Shown here in pieces: positions 7,564-14,827 of a stretch of 17,470 bases of DNA; within the stretch, counting starts at the first letter, position 1; each line of letters starts with the position of its first letter. Both the position numbers and the translations under genes were made by a program. Origin of the DNA: an uncultured Kordia sp. (GTDB lineage Bacteria > Bacteroidota > Bacteroidia > Flavobacteriales > Flavobacteriaceae); the NCBI GenBank assembly GCA_913054565.1, contig CAJXHW010000006.1:1-17470 (forward strand). The letters are read 5' to 3'. The notes beneath the pieces were generated by a model. That model saw nothing but the letters and a program-made list of their open reading frames with translations, made no database searches and was not told the origin of the DNA.

Positions 7564-7595
7564 CTAATGTATGGATAATGTATGCATACTGTATG
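7554..7595 (+). repeat. Four-unit array of 11-bp direct repeats (iteron-like)
   Basis: Nine-base units start every 11 bases: TGATGTATA (7554), TAATGTATG (7565), TAATGTATG (7576) and TACTGTATG (7587). The two middle units are identical and the outer ones match at 7 and 8 of 9 positions. A perfect palindrome, GTATGCATAC, falls at 7580-7589. A period near one helical turn suits cooperative binding of a small protein along one face of DNA. The ATG of a 31-codon frame sits in the last unit, and the gene for a probable small DNA-binding protein lies 230 bases downstream. Confidence 0.6.
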
Positions 7596-7688
7596 AAAAA
7601 GGCATATGTAGATGTTAGAGAATATAAAAAATACAAGGAAGAGAGTATAGAACAGGCACGATTGTTGCTCCTGATAATTAAAGTCTAA
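7593..7688 (+). CDS. Possible small protein, 31 aa, or gene remnant
   Basis: A frame from ATG 7593 to TAA 7686-7688 encodes a short, strongly helical peptide, MKKAYVDVREYKKYKEE then ARLLLLIIKV. An ATG at 7578 would add five residues. Beyond the stop, the same frame has two more stops before it becomes the 32-codon frame at 7731. The whole stretch could thus be one decayed gene rather than separate peptides. No family is recognised. Confidence 0.25.
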   Translation: MKKAYVDVREYKKYKEESIEQARLLLLIIKV

Positions 7689-7730
7689 AAAAATAAACAC
7701 ATACCGTTTGAAGAGGAGTAATTTTGAGTA

Positions 7731-7829
7731 TTGGAAGCAAGGCAATTGGATAAGGAAAAGCATATAGCTTTAACCAAACAGAACCTTGTGAAATCAATCC
7801 AAAATGTTAAAACCCAACAAACACCATGA
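7731..7829 (+). CDS. Possible 32-aa leader peptide overlapping the 68-aa gene
   Basis: From TTG 7731 a 32-codon frame runs to a TGA at 7827-7829, overlapping the next ATG as ATGA. The product is polar and helical: RQLDKEKHIALTKQNL, then KSIQNVKTQQTP. Four-base ATGA overlaps are common between translationally coupled genes, and the right block of this window has another (10688). That overlap is the main reason to list it. The TTG start is a guess, because a stop lies two codons upstream of it. Confidence 0.3.
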   Translation: MEARQLDKEKHIALTKQNLVKSIQNVKTQQTP

Positions 7830-8032
7830 AGAGACTTTGCATCTATGCCAAAGATGTACAGATGATCACCGGAAAAGGTGAACGCTTTGCACGCAAAATA
7901 ATAAAACAAATTAAACAGAAACTAGGGAAGAAACCCCACCAATTCGTATCGATAAAAGAGTTCTGTAACCATGTCGATTTGCAATACGAAGAAGTCTATT
8001 ATACCATCAATAACAGAAAACCGCGATATTAG
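7826..8032 (+). CDS. Small conserved-looking protein, 68 aa, probable DNA-binding
   Basis: A 68-residue basic protein, MKRLCIYAKDVQMITGK then GERFARKIIKQIKQKLGKK and QFVSIKEFCNHVDL. The pattern suggests a compact helix-turn-helix or winged-helix fold: a short strand, a helix with DVQMITGK, a long basic helix, then a second helical unit with SIKEFC. I recall similar small proteins from many Bacteroidota genomes, always uncharacterised. Excisionase-like or regulator-like function is an inference from size, charge and shape. Its ATG overlaps the stop of a tiny upstream frame (ATGA). It is the only clear plus-strand gene between the two polysaccharide blocks, downstream of the 11-bp repeat array that it might bind. 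No membrane segment is present. Confidence 0.7.
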   Translation: MKRLCIYAKDVQMITGKGERFARKIIKQIKQKLGKKPHQFVSIKEFCNHVDLQYEEVYYTINNRKPRY

Positions 8033-8116
8033 ATGTAGCTAATAAAGTTGCTGTAAAGTTGTGCCAAGAAGTTGCATATGCTGTATTAAGAATATAAATC
8101 TTCAAAACTTCTCATC

Positions 8117-8143
8117 CTTTAGTGCGTATCACTTGTACTAAAG
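8117..8143. promoter_or_regulatory. Dyad overlapping the promoter of the right operon
   Basis: CTTTAGTGC (8117-8125) and GTACTAAAG (8135-8143) form a 9-bp stem with one G-U pair around a 9-base loop. No T-run follows, so it is a poor terminator. It covers the upstream TTG of the promoter at 8133-8163, a good place for an operator. It may equally be a weak terminator for the 68-aa gene. Confidence 0.4.
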
Positions 8144-8163
8144 AGATTATATCAGTATGTTTG
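8133..8163 (+). promoter_or_regulatory. Bacteroidota-type promoter of the right polysaccharide operon
   Basis: TTG (8133-8135), 20 bases, then TATGTTTG (8156-8163), a full match to TAnnTTTG. Transcription would start near 8170 and leave a leader of about 85 bases before the ATG at 8257. It is the best promoter match in the window and sits where the right block begins. Confidence 0.55.
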
Positions 8164-8256
8164 TTTCAGTTCATAATATTTTTTTTGAAGTACATAACCA
8201 TAGCAATTGACGAGTAGTGACGCTGAAATGCATATGTGTTAAACTGTCAACTCGTA

Positions 8257-9633
8257 ATGAAAACTATAAAAACCAATATAATCCCTGTCCAACCTACTTT
8301 TGCTAAAGTAAAAGCACCTCATGAATTAGATTATGAGGCAATTTGCATATTTGCTGCAACAGGGTTTTTTCTAGACCAAGACACCTATTGGAAAGATGAA
8401 AAAGTCTTACGTCCTGGCCATACCACCACTATAGATGATGAGGGGTATATAATAAATAGTACGCCTTGGTTCAAATGGCACTACTCACCAAGGAACATCG
8501 ACTTAAATCAAGCAGTAACCGAGTTTACAAACCTATTTGAAACCATTGTTAAAGAACAAACACAAGGCAAGCAAGTCATTCTGCCGTTATCTGGTGGATT
8601 GGATAGCCGCTCACAAGCAGTGGCTTTAAAACAAGTCAAGGCTAAGGTATGTAGTTACAGTTATTCCTATCAAAATGGTTATGACGAAGCAGGGATATCT
8701 CAAAAAATTGCTAAATGTTTAGATATACCATTTATAAAATATACAATCCCAAAAGGCTACCTATGGAGTAAAATTGAACAACTGGCTACAATCAATGGCT
8801 GTTATTCAGAGTTTACCCACCCTCGTCAAATGGCAGTAGCAGATGAACTTGGGCAACTTGGTGAGCTGTTTTCTTTAGGGCACTGGGGAGATGTGCTATT
8901 CGATGCTGATGAACTGCCTGATGAAGCTAATGAAAACAGTATAGCCTATCTTAAAAAGAAAATTATTAAAAAAGGAGGATTAGCCTTAGCGAACTCACTT
9001 TGGAATAATTGGCAGTTAGAAGGTGATTTTGAAACCTATTTAGAAAAGAGATTGCTAATACTCTGGCAAGCTATAGACATACAACAGAAGAGTGCTAAAT
9101 TAAGAGCTTTTAAAAGTCTGTATTGGGCGCCTCGTTGGACCTCGGTTAATTTGGCTGTGTTTGAAAATGAACAACCTGTAACGTTACCTTATTACGACGA
9201 TCGCATGTGTGAGTTCATTTGTACTGTGCCGGAAGCCCTGTTAGCCAACAGACAAATTCAAATAGAATACATCAAAAAGCGTAATCCTAAAGTAGCTAAA
9301 ATAGTATGGCAAGATAAGCGCCCGTTTAATTTGTACAATTACCATAGGCATAAGTTTCCTTATAATTTCCCATATAGAGTCATTACTAAACTACAACGGG
9401 TCATCAATGGAATGTTGAAAGCACCACATGTACAACGCAATTGGGAATTGCAATTTTTAGGACAAAATAATGATGACATGTTGAAGTCGTACCTATACAA
9501 TTCTGAACTCACAAGTTTAGTGTCTAAAGGGCTAGTCAATCACTACTATCAAGCATTTAAAAACAAAGATCAGGTTGTTTTTTCACATCCTCTTAGTATA
9601 TTATTAACCTTATCACTTTGGTGTAAAAAATAA
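8257..9633 (+). CDS. Asparagine-synthetase-like protein without glutaminase domain
   Basis: A 458-residue member of the AsnB/asparagine synthase superfamily. The ATP-pyrophosphatase loop is intact (LSGGLDSR, residues 111-118, S112-G113-G114). SLGHWGDVLFDADELPD (near 209-225) and LPYYDDRMCEFICTVPE further on match the synthetase domain. Residues 25-60 (ATGFFLDQDTYWKDEKVLRPGH) match only the very end of the glutaminase domain. The catalytic N-terminal Cys and about 170 residues before it are missing compared with full AsnB. It probably adenylates a carboxylate and uses free ammonia or another nucleophile. In this setting the target could be a uronic acid of the polysaccharide, which is inference. 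I chose ATG 8257 over an in-frame GTG at 8236, because the extra seven residues add nothing recognisable. Its TAA shares one base with the next ATG. Confidence 0.88.
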   Translation: MKTIKTNIIPVQPTFAKVKAPHELDYEAICIFAATGFFLDQDTYWKDEKVLRPGHTTTIDDEGYIINSTPWFKWHYSPRNIDLNQAVTEFTNLFETIVKEQTQGKQVILPLSGGLDSRSQAVALKQVKAKVCSYSYSYQNGYDEAGISQKIAKCLDIPFIKYTIPKGYLWSKIEQLATINGCYSEFTHPRQMAVADELGQLGELFSLGHWGDVLFDADELPDEANENSIAYLKKKIIKKGGLALANSLWNNWQLEGDFETYLEKRLLILWQAIDIQQKSAKLRAFKSLYWAPRWTSVNLAVFENEQPVTLPYYDDRMCEFICTVPEALLANRQIQIEYIKKRNPKVAKIVWQDKRPFNLYNYHRHKFPYNFPYRVITKLQRVINGMLKAPHVQRNWELQFLGQNNDDMLKSYLYNSELTSLVSKGLVNHYYQAFKNKDQVVFSHPLSILLTLSLWCKK

Positions 9634-10691
9634 TGGGTAAAAAAAGACGCATATTATTCACAATTCCAAATTTCAAAACAGCTGGTAGTCAATATGTATT
9701 ATTGTCTATTGTAAGAAACCTTGAAGCTAATGAATATGACATTTATGTTGGGGTTGAAAAATTTCCAGAGTGTATCCCAGAAGATATTCCAAAAAATAGA
9801 AGATTACACATACGTCAAAATAATGAACTGATTGAAGGTGTACGCTTATTTCGTAAACTACTAAAGACTAATAAGATTGACATAGTACATTCATGGGATT
9901 ATAAATCAAATTACAGTGAAGCATTGGCTTGTCGACTTACTGGGGTACCGTATGTATTTACTAAAAAAAATAACGCTTGGTCAAAACGATGGTTCTTAAA
10001 AAGTATATTAGCTAAGCATATAGCTTATGATAACCCGCAAATGAAAACACGATTTTTTAAGAGTTGGTGTTTTAAAAATAAAATTAGTTTCATACCCCAC
10101 GGTGTAAATTTGAATTACTTTAAACAAATGCCTAAAGTATCTCACGTAGGGTTTAGTGTAGGTAATATTAATACCAATAAAAATCAAAAGATTTTACTTG
10201 AAGCATTAGTAAATTTGCCTGATATGGTTCAAGTGCATTTGTATGGTAATGAAGATGTAAATTACAGAGGTCAGTTAAATACATTTATTCATACACATAA
10301 CCTAGAGTCCAGAGTACACTTCCATGGCTATGTAAATAATAATGATTTATCTAACATATATAAATGTCACGATGTGTTTGTATTACCTTCGCTTAATGAA
10401 GGTTTTCCAGTGTGTTTGTTAGAGGCTATGGCTTGTGGTTTACCTGTATTGAGTTCAGACTCTGGAGGTGGCGCAGCATATATGTTACAACAAACCAATG
10501 GTGGTGAGTTATTTGATATAAAATCCACACAAGAATTGGTTAGCATAATTAAGAAGTTAATGAATGATAAAGGTGTTTATGAAAAATATCAGGATAATGC
10601 AGTAAAAAATGTAAGAATACATTTTTCAGTTGAACAAGAAATTGAAGCGTATAATTCCCTTTACCTAAGGCTTAATGAAAATAATCAATGA
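9633..10691 (+). CDS. GT4-family glycosyltransferase
   Basis: A 352-residue GT-B glycosyltransferase. The first strand RILFTIPNF leads to the acceptor-side loop KTAGSQYV. DIVHSWDYKSNYSE is near residue 86 and PHGVNLNYF near 156. The donor domain has VGNINTNKNQKILLEAL (from about 176), an intact E-x7-E pair (E256 and E264, NEGFPVCLLEAMACG), then SGGGAAYM. It lacks membrane segments and should act at the inner face of the membrane on a lipid-linked acceptor. It starts on the last base of the preceding stop (TAATG) and ends with an ATGA overlap with the next gene, so translation is probably coupled across three genes. The sugar is unknown. Confidence 0.92.
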   Translation: MGKKRRILFTIPNFKTAGSQYVLLSIVRNLEANEYDIYVGVEKFPECIPEDIPKNRRLHIRQNNELIEGVRLFRKLLKTNKIDIVHSWDYKSNYSEALACRLTGVPYVFTKKNNAWSKRWFLKSILAKHIAYDNPQMKTRFFKSWCFKNKISFIPHGVNLNYFKQMPKVSHVGFSVGNINTNKNQKILLEALVNLPDMVQVHLYGNEDVNYRGQLNTFIHTHNLESRVHFHGYVNNNDLSNIYKCHDVFVLPSLNEGFPVCLLEAMACGLPVLSSDSGGGAAYMLQQTNGGELFDIKSTQELVSIIKKLMNDKGVYEKYQDNAVKNVRIHFSVEQEIEAYNSLYLRLNENNQ

Positions 10692-11866
10692 AAATAGGAC
10701 TCATACTTGCAAATCCACCTGGCTATTCTGAAACCTTTTTTAATTCAAAAATTAATGGTTTACAAGAAAATGGGGCTAATGTAACGGTGTTTGCTCAAAC
10801 GTCTAATGAAGAGTTCAAGCTATGTCCTGTAAAGACGGCTCCAAAAGTATATGCCAATCCCATAAAACAGCTAATAGCAATGGGGGTAGTCTATTTAGCC
10901 TTATTACCACAACTCAGACGAATACTACGCTACATAGCTTTAGAACGTCAAGAGAAAACAGCATGGCGTCTAGTATTCAAACGCATATATTTAAATGCCC
11001 ATTTACTCAAAGCAGATGCAGACTGGTTGCATTTTGGTTTCGCTACTCAAGCTTTGGGCAGTGAGACTGTGGCTAAGGCTATAGGGGCTAAAATGGCAGT
11101 GAGTTTTAGGGGGTTTGATGTTAATGTATACCCTATAAAGTACCCTGGTTGTTATGATGCACTTTGGAATCAGGTCGATAAAGTGCATAGCATATCAGAT
11201 GATTTATTGCATAAAGCTCATGCTTTAGGACTAGATAAAACAACCCCTAATAGAATCATAACACCTGCAGTAAACTTGAAAAGTTTGAGTGAAATTTCTA
11301 ATAAAAAAAGTAAAAACAAAGTCTTACAGATTGTAACTATTGCACGTTTACATTGGGTGAAAGGCATTGATTTACTGATTGAAACTGCAGGTCTATTAAA
11401 ACAAAAGGATGTTGAGTTTAATTGGACAGTTGTAGGTGATGGCGATCAAAAATCATCAGAGCGTTATCGTTATCATATTTACGAAAAAGGACTGCAAAAT
11501 GAAGTGACTCTTAAAGGACAACAGTCACATTCAAGTACATTACAACAGTTAAGTGATGCAGATGTGTATGTGCAAACTAGTTTGAATGAGGGGTTTTGTA
11601 ATGCTGTGCTCGAAGCACAAGCTTTAGGGAAATTATGTATTGCAACTGATGTTGGTGGAGTGCCAGAAAATATTGTGGATGGCAAAACGGGCTGGGTAGT
11701 TCCTAAAAATAATGTAGACAAACTAGCAGATAAGATAGTAGAGGTTGTGTCATTGTCAGATGCAGAGAAAGTAAAAATAAGTACAGCAGCTAGAAGCAGA
11801 GTAGCCGAAGAGTTTACTGTTGAAAAACAGCAACAACAATTTGTAAAGTTTTATTCAGAGGCATAA
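10688..11866 (+). CDS. GT4-family glycosyltransferase, paralogue of the 4469 product
   Basis: A 392-residue GT4 enzyme. The N-terminal domain begins MKIGLILANPPGYSETFF, has WLHFGFATQALG near 113 and the block FRGFDVNVYP near 140. The donor domain opens with IVTIARLHWVKGIDLLIETA (from about 216) and carries E301 and E309 (NEGFCNAVLEAQALG), then GGVPENI and TGWVVP. The N-terminal pattern fits colanic-acid-type (WcaL/AmsK-like) enzymes that bear SETF near the start. The nearest relative in the window is the 4469 product. The gene overlaps its upstream neighbour by 4 bases (ATGA) and is followed 11 bases later by the exostosin-like gene. No membrane segment is evident, though residues 60-80 are hydrophobic (QLIAMGVVYLALLPQL). 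Confidence 0.92.
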   Translation: MKIGLILANPPGYSETFFNSKINGLQENGANVTVFAQTSNEEFKLCPVKTAPKVYANPIKQLIAMGVVYLALLPQLRRILRYIALERQEKTAWRLVFKRIYLNAHLLKADADWLHFGFATQALGSETVAKAIGAKMAVSFRGFDVNVYPIKYPGCYDALWNQVDKVHSISDDLLHKAHALGLDKTTPNRIITPAVNLKSLSEISNKKSKNKVLQIVTIARLHWVKGIDLLIETAGLLKQKDVEFNWTVVGDGDQKSSERYRYHIYEKGLQNEVTLKGQQSHSSTLQQLSDADVYVQTSLNEGFCNAVLEAQALGKLCIATDVGGVPENIVDGKTGWVVPKNNVDKLADKIVEVVSLSDAEKVKISTAARSRVAEEFTVEKQQQQFVKFYSEA

Positions 11867-11877
11867 GTTTGTTAATC

Positions 11878-12945
11878 ATGGAAAAAATAAAACTATATTA
11901 TCCATACAATCACTATAATAAGGAGTACAGGTCGCATGTGTTCCCCTTATTAAAACCCTTTTTTAAACCTAAAGAGTTTACAGATCAACAACGCATAAAA
12001 CTATATGGGGTATCAGAACAAGACTTTAGTTTTGTAAATGAACTTGAACATGCAACAGCGGTTATTTTACCAATGTCATGGGAGTACTACCTAATAACCA
12101 AACAAATTGATAAAGCCAAGAACCTCATAGAAATGTCTGCACAACACAACAAAAAGGTAATATTAGTATCTGTTGGTGACTATGGCTCAGTAATTCCTAA
12201 ATACGATAATGTTGAGGTGTTAAGAACAAGTGGAGATCACCTCAAACTTGAAAGTAACAATCATGGAATTCCAGTATTTATTGAAGACCCGATGCCACGC
12301 ATCTACGGAAAAAATGAGATGAGTTCAAATTATGCCGTGCAACCAATAATAGGGTTCTGTGGACAAACCAATGCGGATATCACCAATGCTATAAAAGAAA
12401 CAGTCAAAGTTGCTCTAAGAAACATAGCTTACTATGTGGGTGTTAACACAAATGCACCTCAAAAAATACAGTCAACAACATACAATAGAAGCAAGACTTT
12501 AACTGTAATTAAGAAATCAAAAAGACTGACAGCTAATATTATTGAGCGTAAACAGTATAGAGCTGGAGCGTGCAAAGAAACTGATCGTAAAAAAACAGAA
12601 TTGGAGTTTTATGATAATATTGTGGGGTCTAATTATATAATTTGCATTAGAGGAGCAGGTAATTTTTCCGTACGTTTGTATGAAACCTTAGCAATGGGTA
12701 GAATACCTGTGTTTATTAATACAGATTGTTTAGTGCCGTTACCAGACCTAATTGATTGGAAAAAACATATGGTGTGGGTTGAATTTGATCAACTACATAA
12801 ACTTGAAGAAAAGATTATTGAGTTTCATAACAAGTTTACTGAAGAAGAATTCAAACAACTGCAATATGCAAACAGAGTACTTTGGAAAGATAAACTGACT
12901 TTAAAAGGTTTTTTTACATCATATTTAACAACAAGAAGGACGTAA
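11878..12945 (+). CDS. Exostosin-like glycosyltransferase (GT47-like)
   Basis: A 355-residue protein. Its C-terminal region, NYIICIRGAGNFSVRLYE then TLAMGRIPVFINTDC and LPLPDLIDWKKH (about residues 250-295), has the exostosin-family pattern, including the Glu of the RLYE motif (E269). Exostosin domains belong to GT47-type enzymes; in bacteria they occur in capsule and exopolysaccharide clusters. The N-terminal half has IKLYYPYNHYNKEY and AVILPMSWEYYL near 60, followed by a Rossmann-like strand-helix stretch (KKVILVSVGDYG). No signal peptide or membrane anchor is seen, unlike the eukaryotic enzymes. A TTG at 11869 would add three residues, but ATG 11878 is the natural start. The next gene begins 3 bases after the stop. 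The linkage it makes is unknown. Confidence 0.82.
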   Translation: MEKIKLYYPYNHYNKEYRSHVFPLLKPFFKPKEFTDQQRIKLYGVSEQDFSFVNELEHATAVILPMSWEYYLITKQIDKAKNLIEMSAQHNKKVILVSVGDYGSVIPKYDNVEVLRTSGDHLKLESNNHGIPVFIEDPMPRIYGKNEMSSNYAVQPIIGFCGQTNADITNAIKETVKVALRNIAYYVGVNTNAPQKIQSTTYNRSKTLTVIKKSKRLTANIIERKQYRAGACKETDRKKTELEFYDNIVGSNYIICIRGAGNFSVRLYETLAMGRIPVFINTDCLVPLPDLIDWKKHMVWVEFDQLHKLEEKIIEFHNKFTEEEFKQLQYANRVLWKDKLTLKGFFTSYLTTRRT

Positions 12946-12948
12946 TCA

Positions 12949-14277
12949 GTGTTATTTAATTTTTTAAAATACATACAACCCACAAACTATTTTGCCCTAT
13001 ATAATAATCAAGGGCAATCAGTATGTCCTGTCATAGAAACACTCCCAAACAGCATATTGCAACAGTTAGTGCCAGATACTACATATATTAGTGAGCAAGC
13101 CAAACAATATGACCTCTCTTGGCAGGCCATTCAAAAAGGATATATTGGCAATGCACCGTGTTATACACAAACAAAAGCACTTCCTTTAACAGATGAATAT
13201 GTGTTTATTAGAAAATATTTCAACCCACTTTGGGCAACTTATATTCTATGCATAAGGGTGTTGAGTTTTAAAAATCCGTATAAAGAAATTAGAGCTTGGT
13301 ATAAGAGCAGAGGTGTACAACGAAGCGCTTACTTAAAACACCCCATAACCGTTAAACAATGGGATAATTTTGAATCACCACTTTTAAAAGCACAGCCAAA
13401 AGTGAGTGTAGTAATCCCTACTTTAAATAGGTATGAGTATCTTAAAGATGTCATGCACGATTTAGAACAGCAAGACTATACTAATTTTGAGGTGATTGTA
13501 GTAGACCAATCGGAACCCTTTCAAGAGGAGTTTTATGCGAAGTTTAAATTAGATATTAATCTGATACATCAAGAAGAAAAAGCCTTATGGTTGGCGAGAA
13601 ATACTGCTGTCAAACAATCTAAAGGAGATTTGTTGTTACTTTTTGATGATGACAGTAGAATTGATATAGATTGGATTAGTAACCATGTCAAATGTTTAGA
13701 CTTCTTTAATGCAGAAGTGTCATCTGGTGTATCGATTTCTGTTGTAGGAGCTGAGGTGCCAGAAAATTATGCGTTTTTCAGACGATCTGATCAAATAGAT
13801 ACTGGTAATGTACTCATTAAAAAAGAGGTCTTTAAATCGATAGGCTTATTTGATAGGCAGTTTGAAAAGCAACGCATGGGTGACGGAGAATTTGGACTGA
13901 GAGCGCATATACATGGCATGTTAAATGTTTCAAATCCTTACGCGAAACGCCTACATTTAAAAGTTGGAACCGGAGGCTTAAGACAAATGGGAAGTTGGGA
14001 CGGTTTTAGACCCAAAAAATGGTTCGGACCACGACCTGTACCATCGGTGGTGTATTTATATAGAAACTATTTCGGAAATCACAGAACTCGATTAGCTTTG
14101 TTAAAAACGGTGCCGCCGTCCATCATGCCATACCGATATAAAGCAAATAAAAAACTAATGCTTTTAGGTGGTATAGTTTCAGTAGTCATTTTGCCACTAA
14201 TTATGATTCAGGTGCTTAAGTCGTGGACTTTAGCAAGTAAAAAATTAAAACAAGGGGCATTAATTGATAAATTGTAA
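12949..14277 (+). CDS. GT2-family glycosyltransferase with N-terminal extension and C-terminal membrane segment
   Basis: A 442-residue protein in three parts. Residues 1-150 are an extension I cannot assign. The GT-A domain starts at VSVVIPTLNRYEYL (from 152), continues with FEVIVVDQS, has the metal-binding acidic cluster D233-D234-D235 (LLLFDDDSRID), and an ED-like acceptor-base motif as D312-G-E314 in MGDGEFGLR. Near residues 403-423 a hydrophobic stretch (LMLLGGIVSVVILPLIM) would place the C-terminus in the inner membrane. The family is inverting and would add one sugar to the growing repeat unit. The start is GTG at 12949, 3 bases after the upstream stop. No closer ATG is available and the extension stays in frame throughout. 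A 15-base gap precedes the acetyltransferase gene. Confidence 0.88.
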   Translation: MLFNFLKYIQPTNYFALYNNQGQSVCPVIETLPNSILQQLVPDTTYISEQAKQYDLSWQAIQKGYIGNAPCYTQTKALPLTDEYVFIRKYFNPLWATYILCIRVLSFKNPYKEIRAWYKSRGVQRSAYLKHPITVKQWDNFESPLLKAQPKVSVVIPTLNRYEYLKDVMHDLEQQDYTNFEVIVVDQSEPFQEEFYAKFKLDINLIHQEEKALWLARNTAVKQSKGDLLLLFDDDSRIDIDWISNHVKCLDFFNAEVSSGVSISVVGAEVPENYAFFRRSDQIDTGNVLIKKEVFKSIGLFDRQFEKQRMGDGEFGLRAHIHGMLNVSNPYAKRLHLKVGTGGLRQMGSWDGFRPKKWFGPRPVPSVVYLYRNYFGNHRTRLALLKTVPPSIMPYRYKANKKLMLLGGIVSVVILPLIMIQVLKSWTLASKKLKQGALIDKL

Positions 14278-14292
14278 TGGACTAATTTAGAG

Positions 14293-14826
14293 ATGAGACA
14301 ACTTAACTACTTCACATATGATGTCAAGCGCATGCTCGGTAAACACAAGATACGCATTCTGTATGTTTGGTTAAGCAGGTCGTTTTGGGGAATCTTATTA
14401 TACCGAATAGAGCGAAGCTTGTTTCTAATCTTTGGAAAATGGTATAGCTATTTTAGGGTGCCGTTTGTACCATTAATTAATCTCATACAAGCCTATTCTA
14501 ATATTGATATTCACTACAAAGCAGTTATAAAAGGCGGTATTTCTATTTTACATCCATCCGTAGGTATCGTAATTTCTGGTCAGAGTAGTATAGGCAAAAA
14601 TATAACGCTTACCGGTGGGAATGTAATTGGTGTGCATAAAAAATGTGAGCCTGGAACATTTGTAATAGGTGATGGTTGTACTTTAGGGGCAAATGCTACA
14701 ATTATTGGGCCGTTAAAGCTTGGAGATAAGATTACAGTAGGTGCAGCTGCATGTGTAGTAAAGGATTGTTTAAAAAAGCAGACAGTACTAATGGGTGTGC
14801 CAGCAAAACCAAAGGACGAGATATAA
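14293..14826 (+). CDS. Serine-acetyltransferase-like O-acetyltransferase (left-handed beta-helix)
   Basis: A 177-residue hexapeptide-repeat acyltransferase. Residues 1-65 are a basic and aromatic N-terminus with a hydrophobic patch (LINLIQAYS). From 70 the CysE-like layout appears: NIDIH with D72, then ISILHPSVGIVIS with H87, IGKNITLTGG, H115 in GVHKK, and repeats IGDGCTLGANATIIG and LGDKITVGAAACVVKD. The end, MGVPAKPKDEI, matches the GVPAK terminus of the fold. D72, H87 and H115 fall where E. coli CysE has Asp143, His158 and His193. The protein lacks CysE's long N-terminal domain, and the polysaccharide setting favours acetylation of a sugar over a role in cysteine synthesis, though this is inference. 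It starts 15 bases after the GT2 gene and ends 1 base before the next ATG. Confidence 0.87.
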   Translation: MRQLNYFTYDVKRMLGKHKIRILYVWLSRSFWGILLYRIERSLFLIFGKWYSYFRVPFVPLINLIQAYSNIDIHYKAVIKGGISILHPSVGIVISGQSSIGKNITLTGGNVIGVHKKCEPGTFVIGDGCTLGANATIIGPLKLGDKITVGAAACVVKDCLKKQTVLMGVPAKPKDEI

Positions 14827-14827
14827 T

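Noticed and set aside
7464..7909. Two overlapping minus-strand frames (99 and 74 codons)
   Set aside because: Both are rich in Phe, Tyr, Leu and Ser as expected for the antisense of A+T-rich sequence, and they overlap each other and the 68-aa gene.
8236..8256. GTG start adding seven residues to the AsnB-like protein
   Set aside because: The seven residues extend no recognisable domain, and ATG 8257 gives a normal start.
11869..11877. TTG start adding three residues to the exostosin-like protein
   Set aside because: An ATG follows at once at 11878, so the TTG is not needed.
14795..14827. Upstream ATG for the GT4 gene at 14828
   Set aside because: It lies within the acetyltransferase gene, and the added residues do not form the first strand of the fold.
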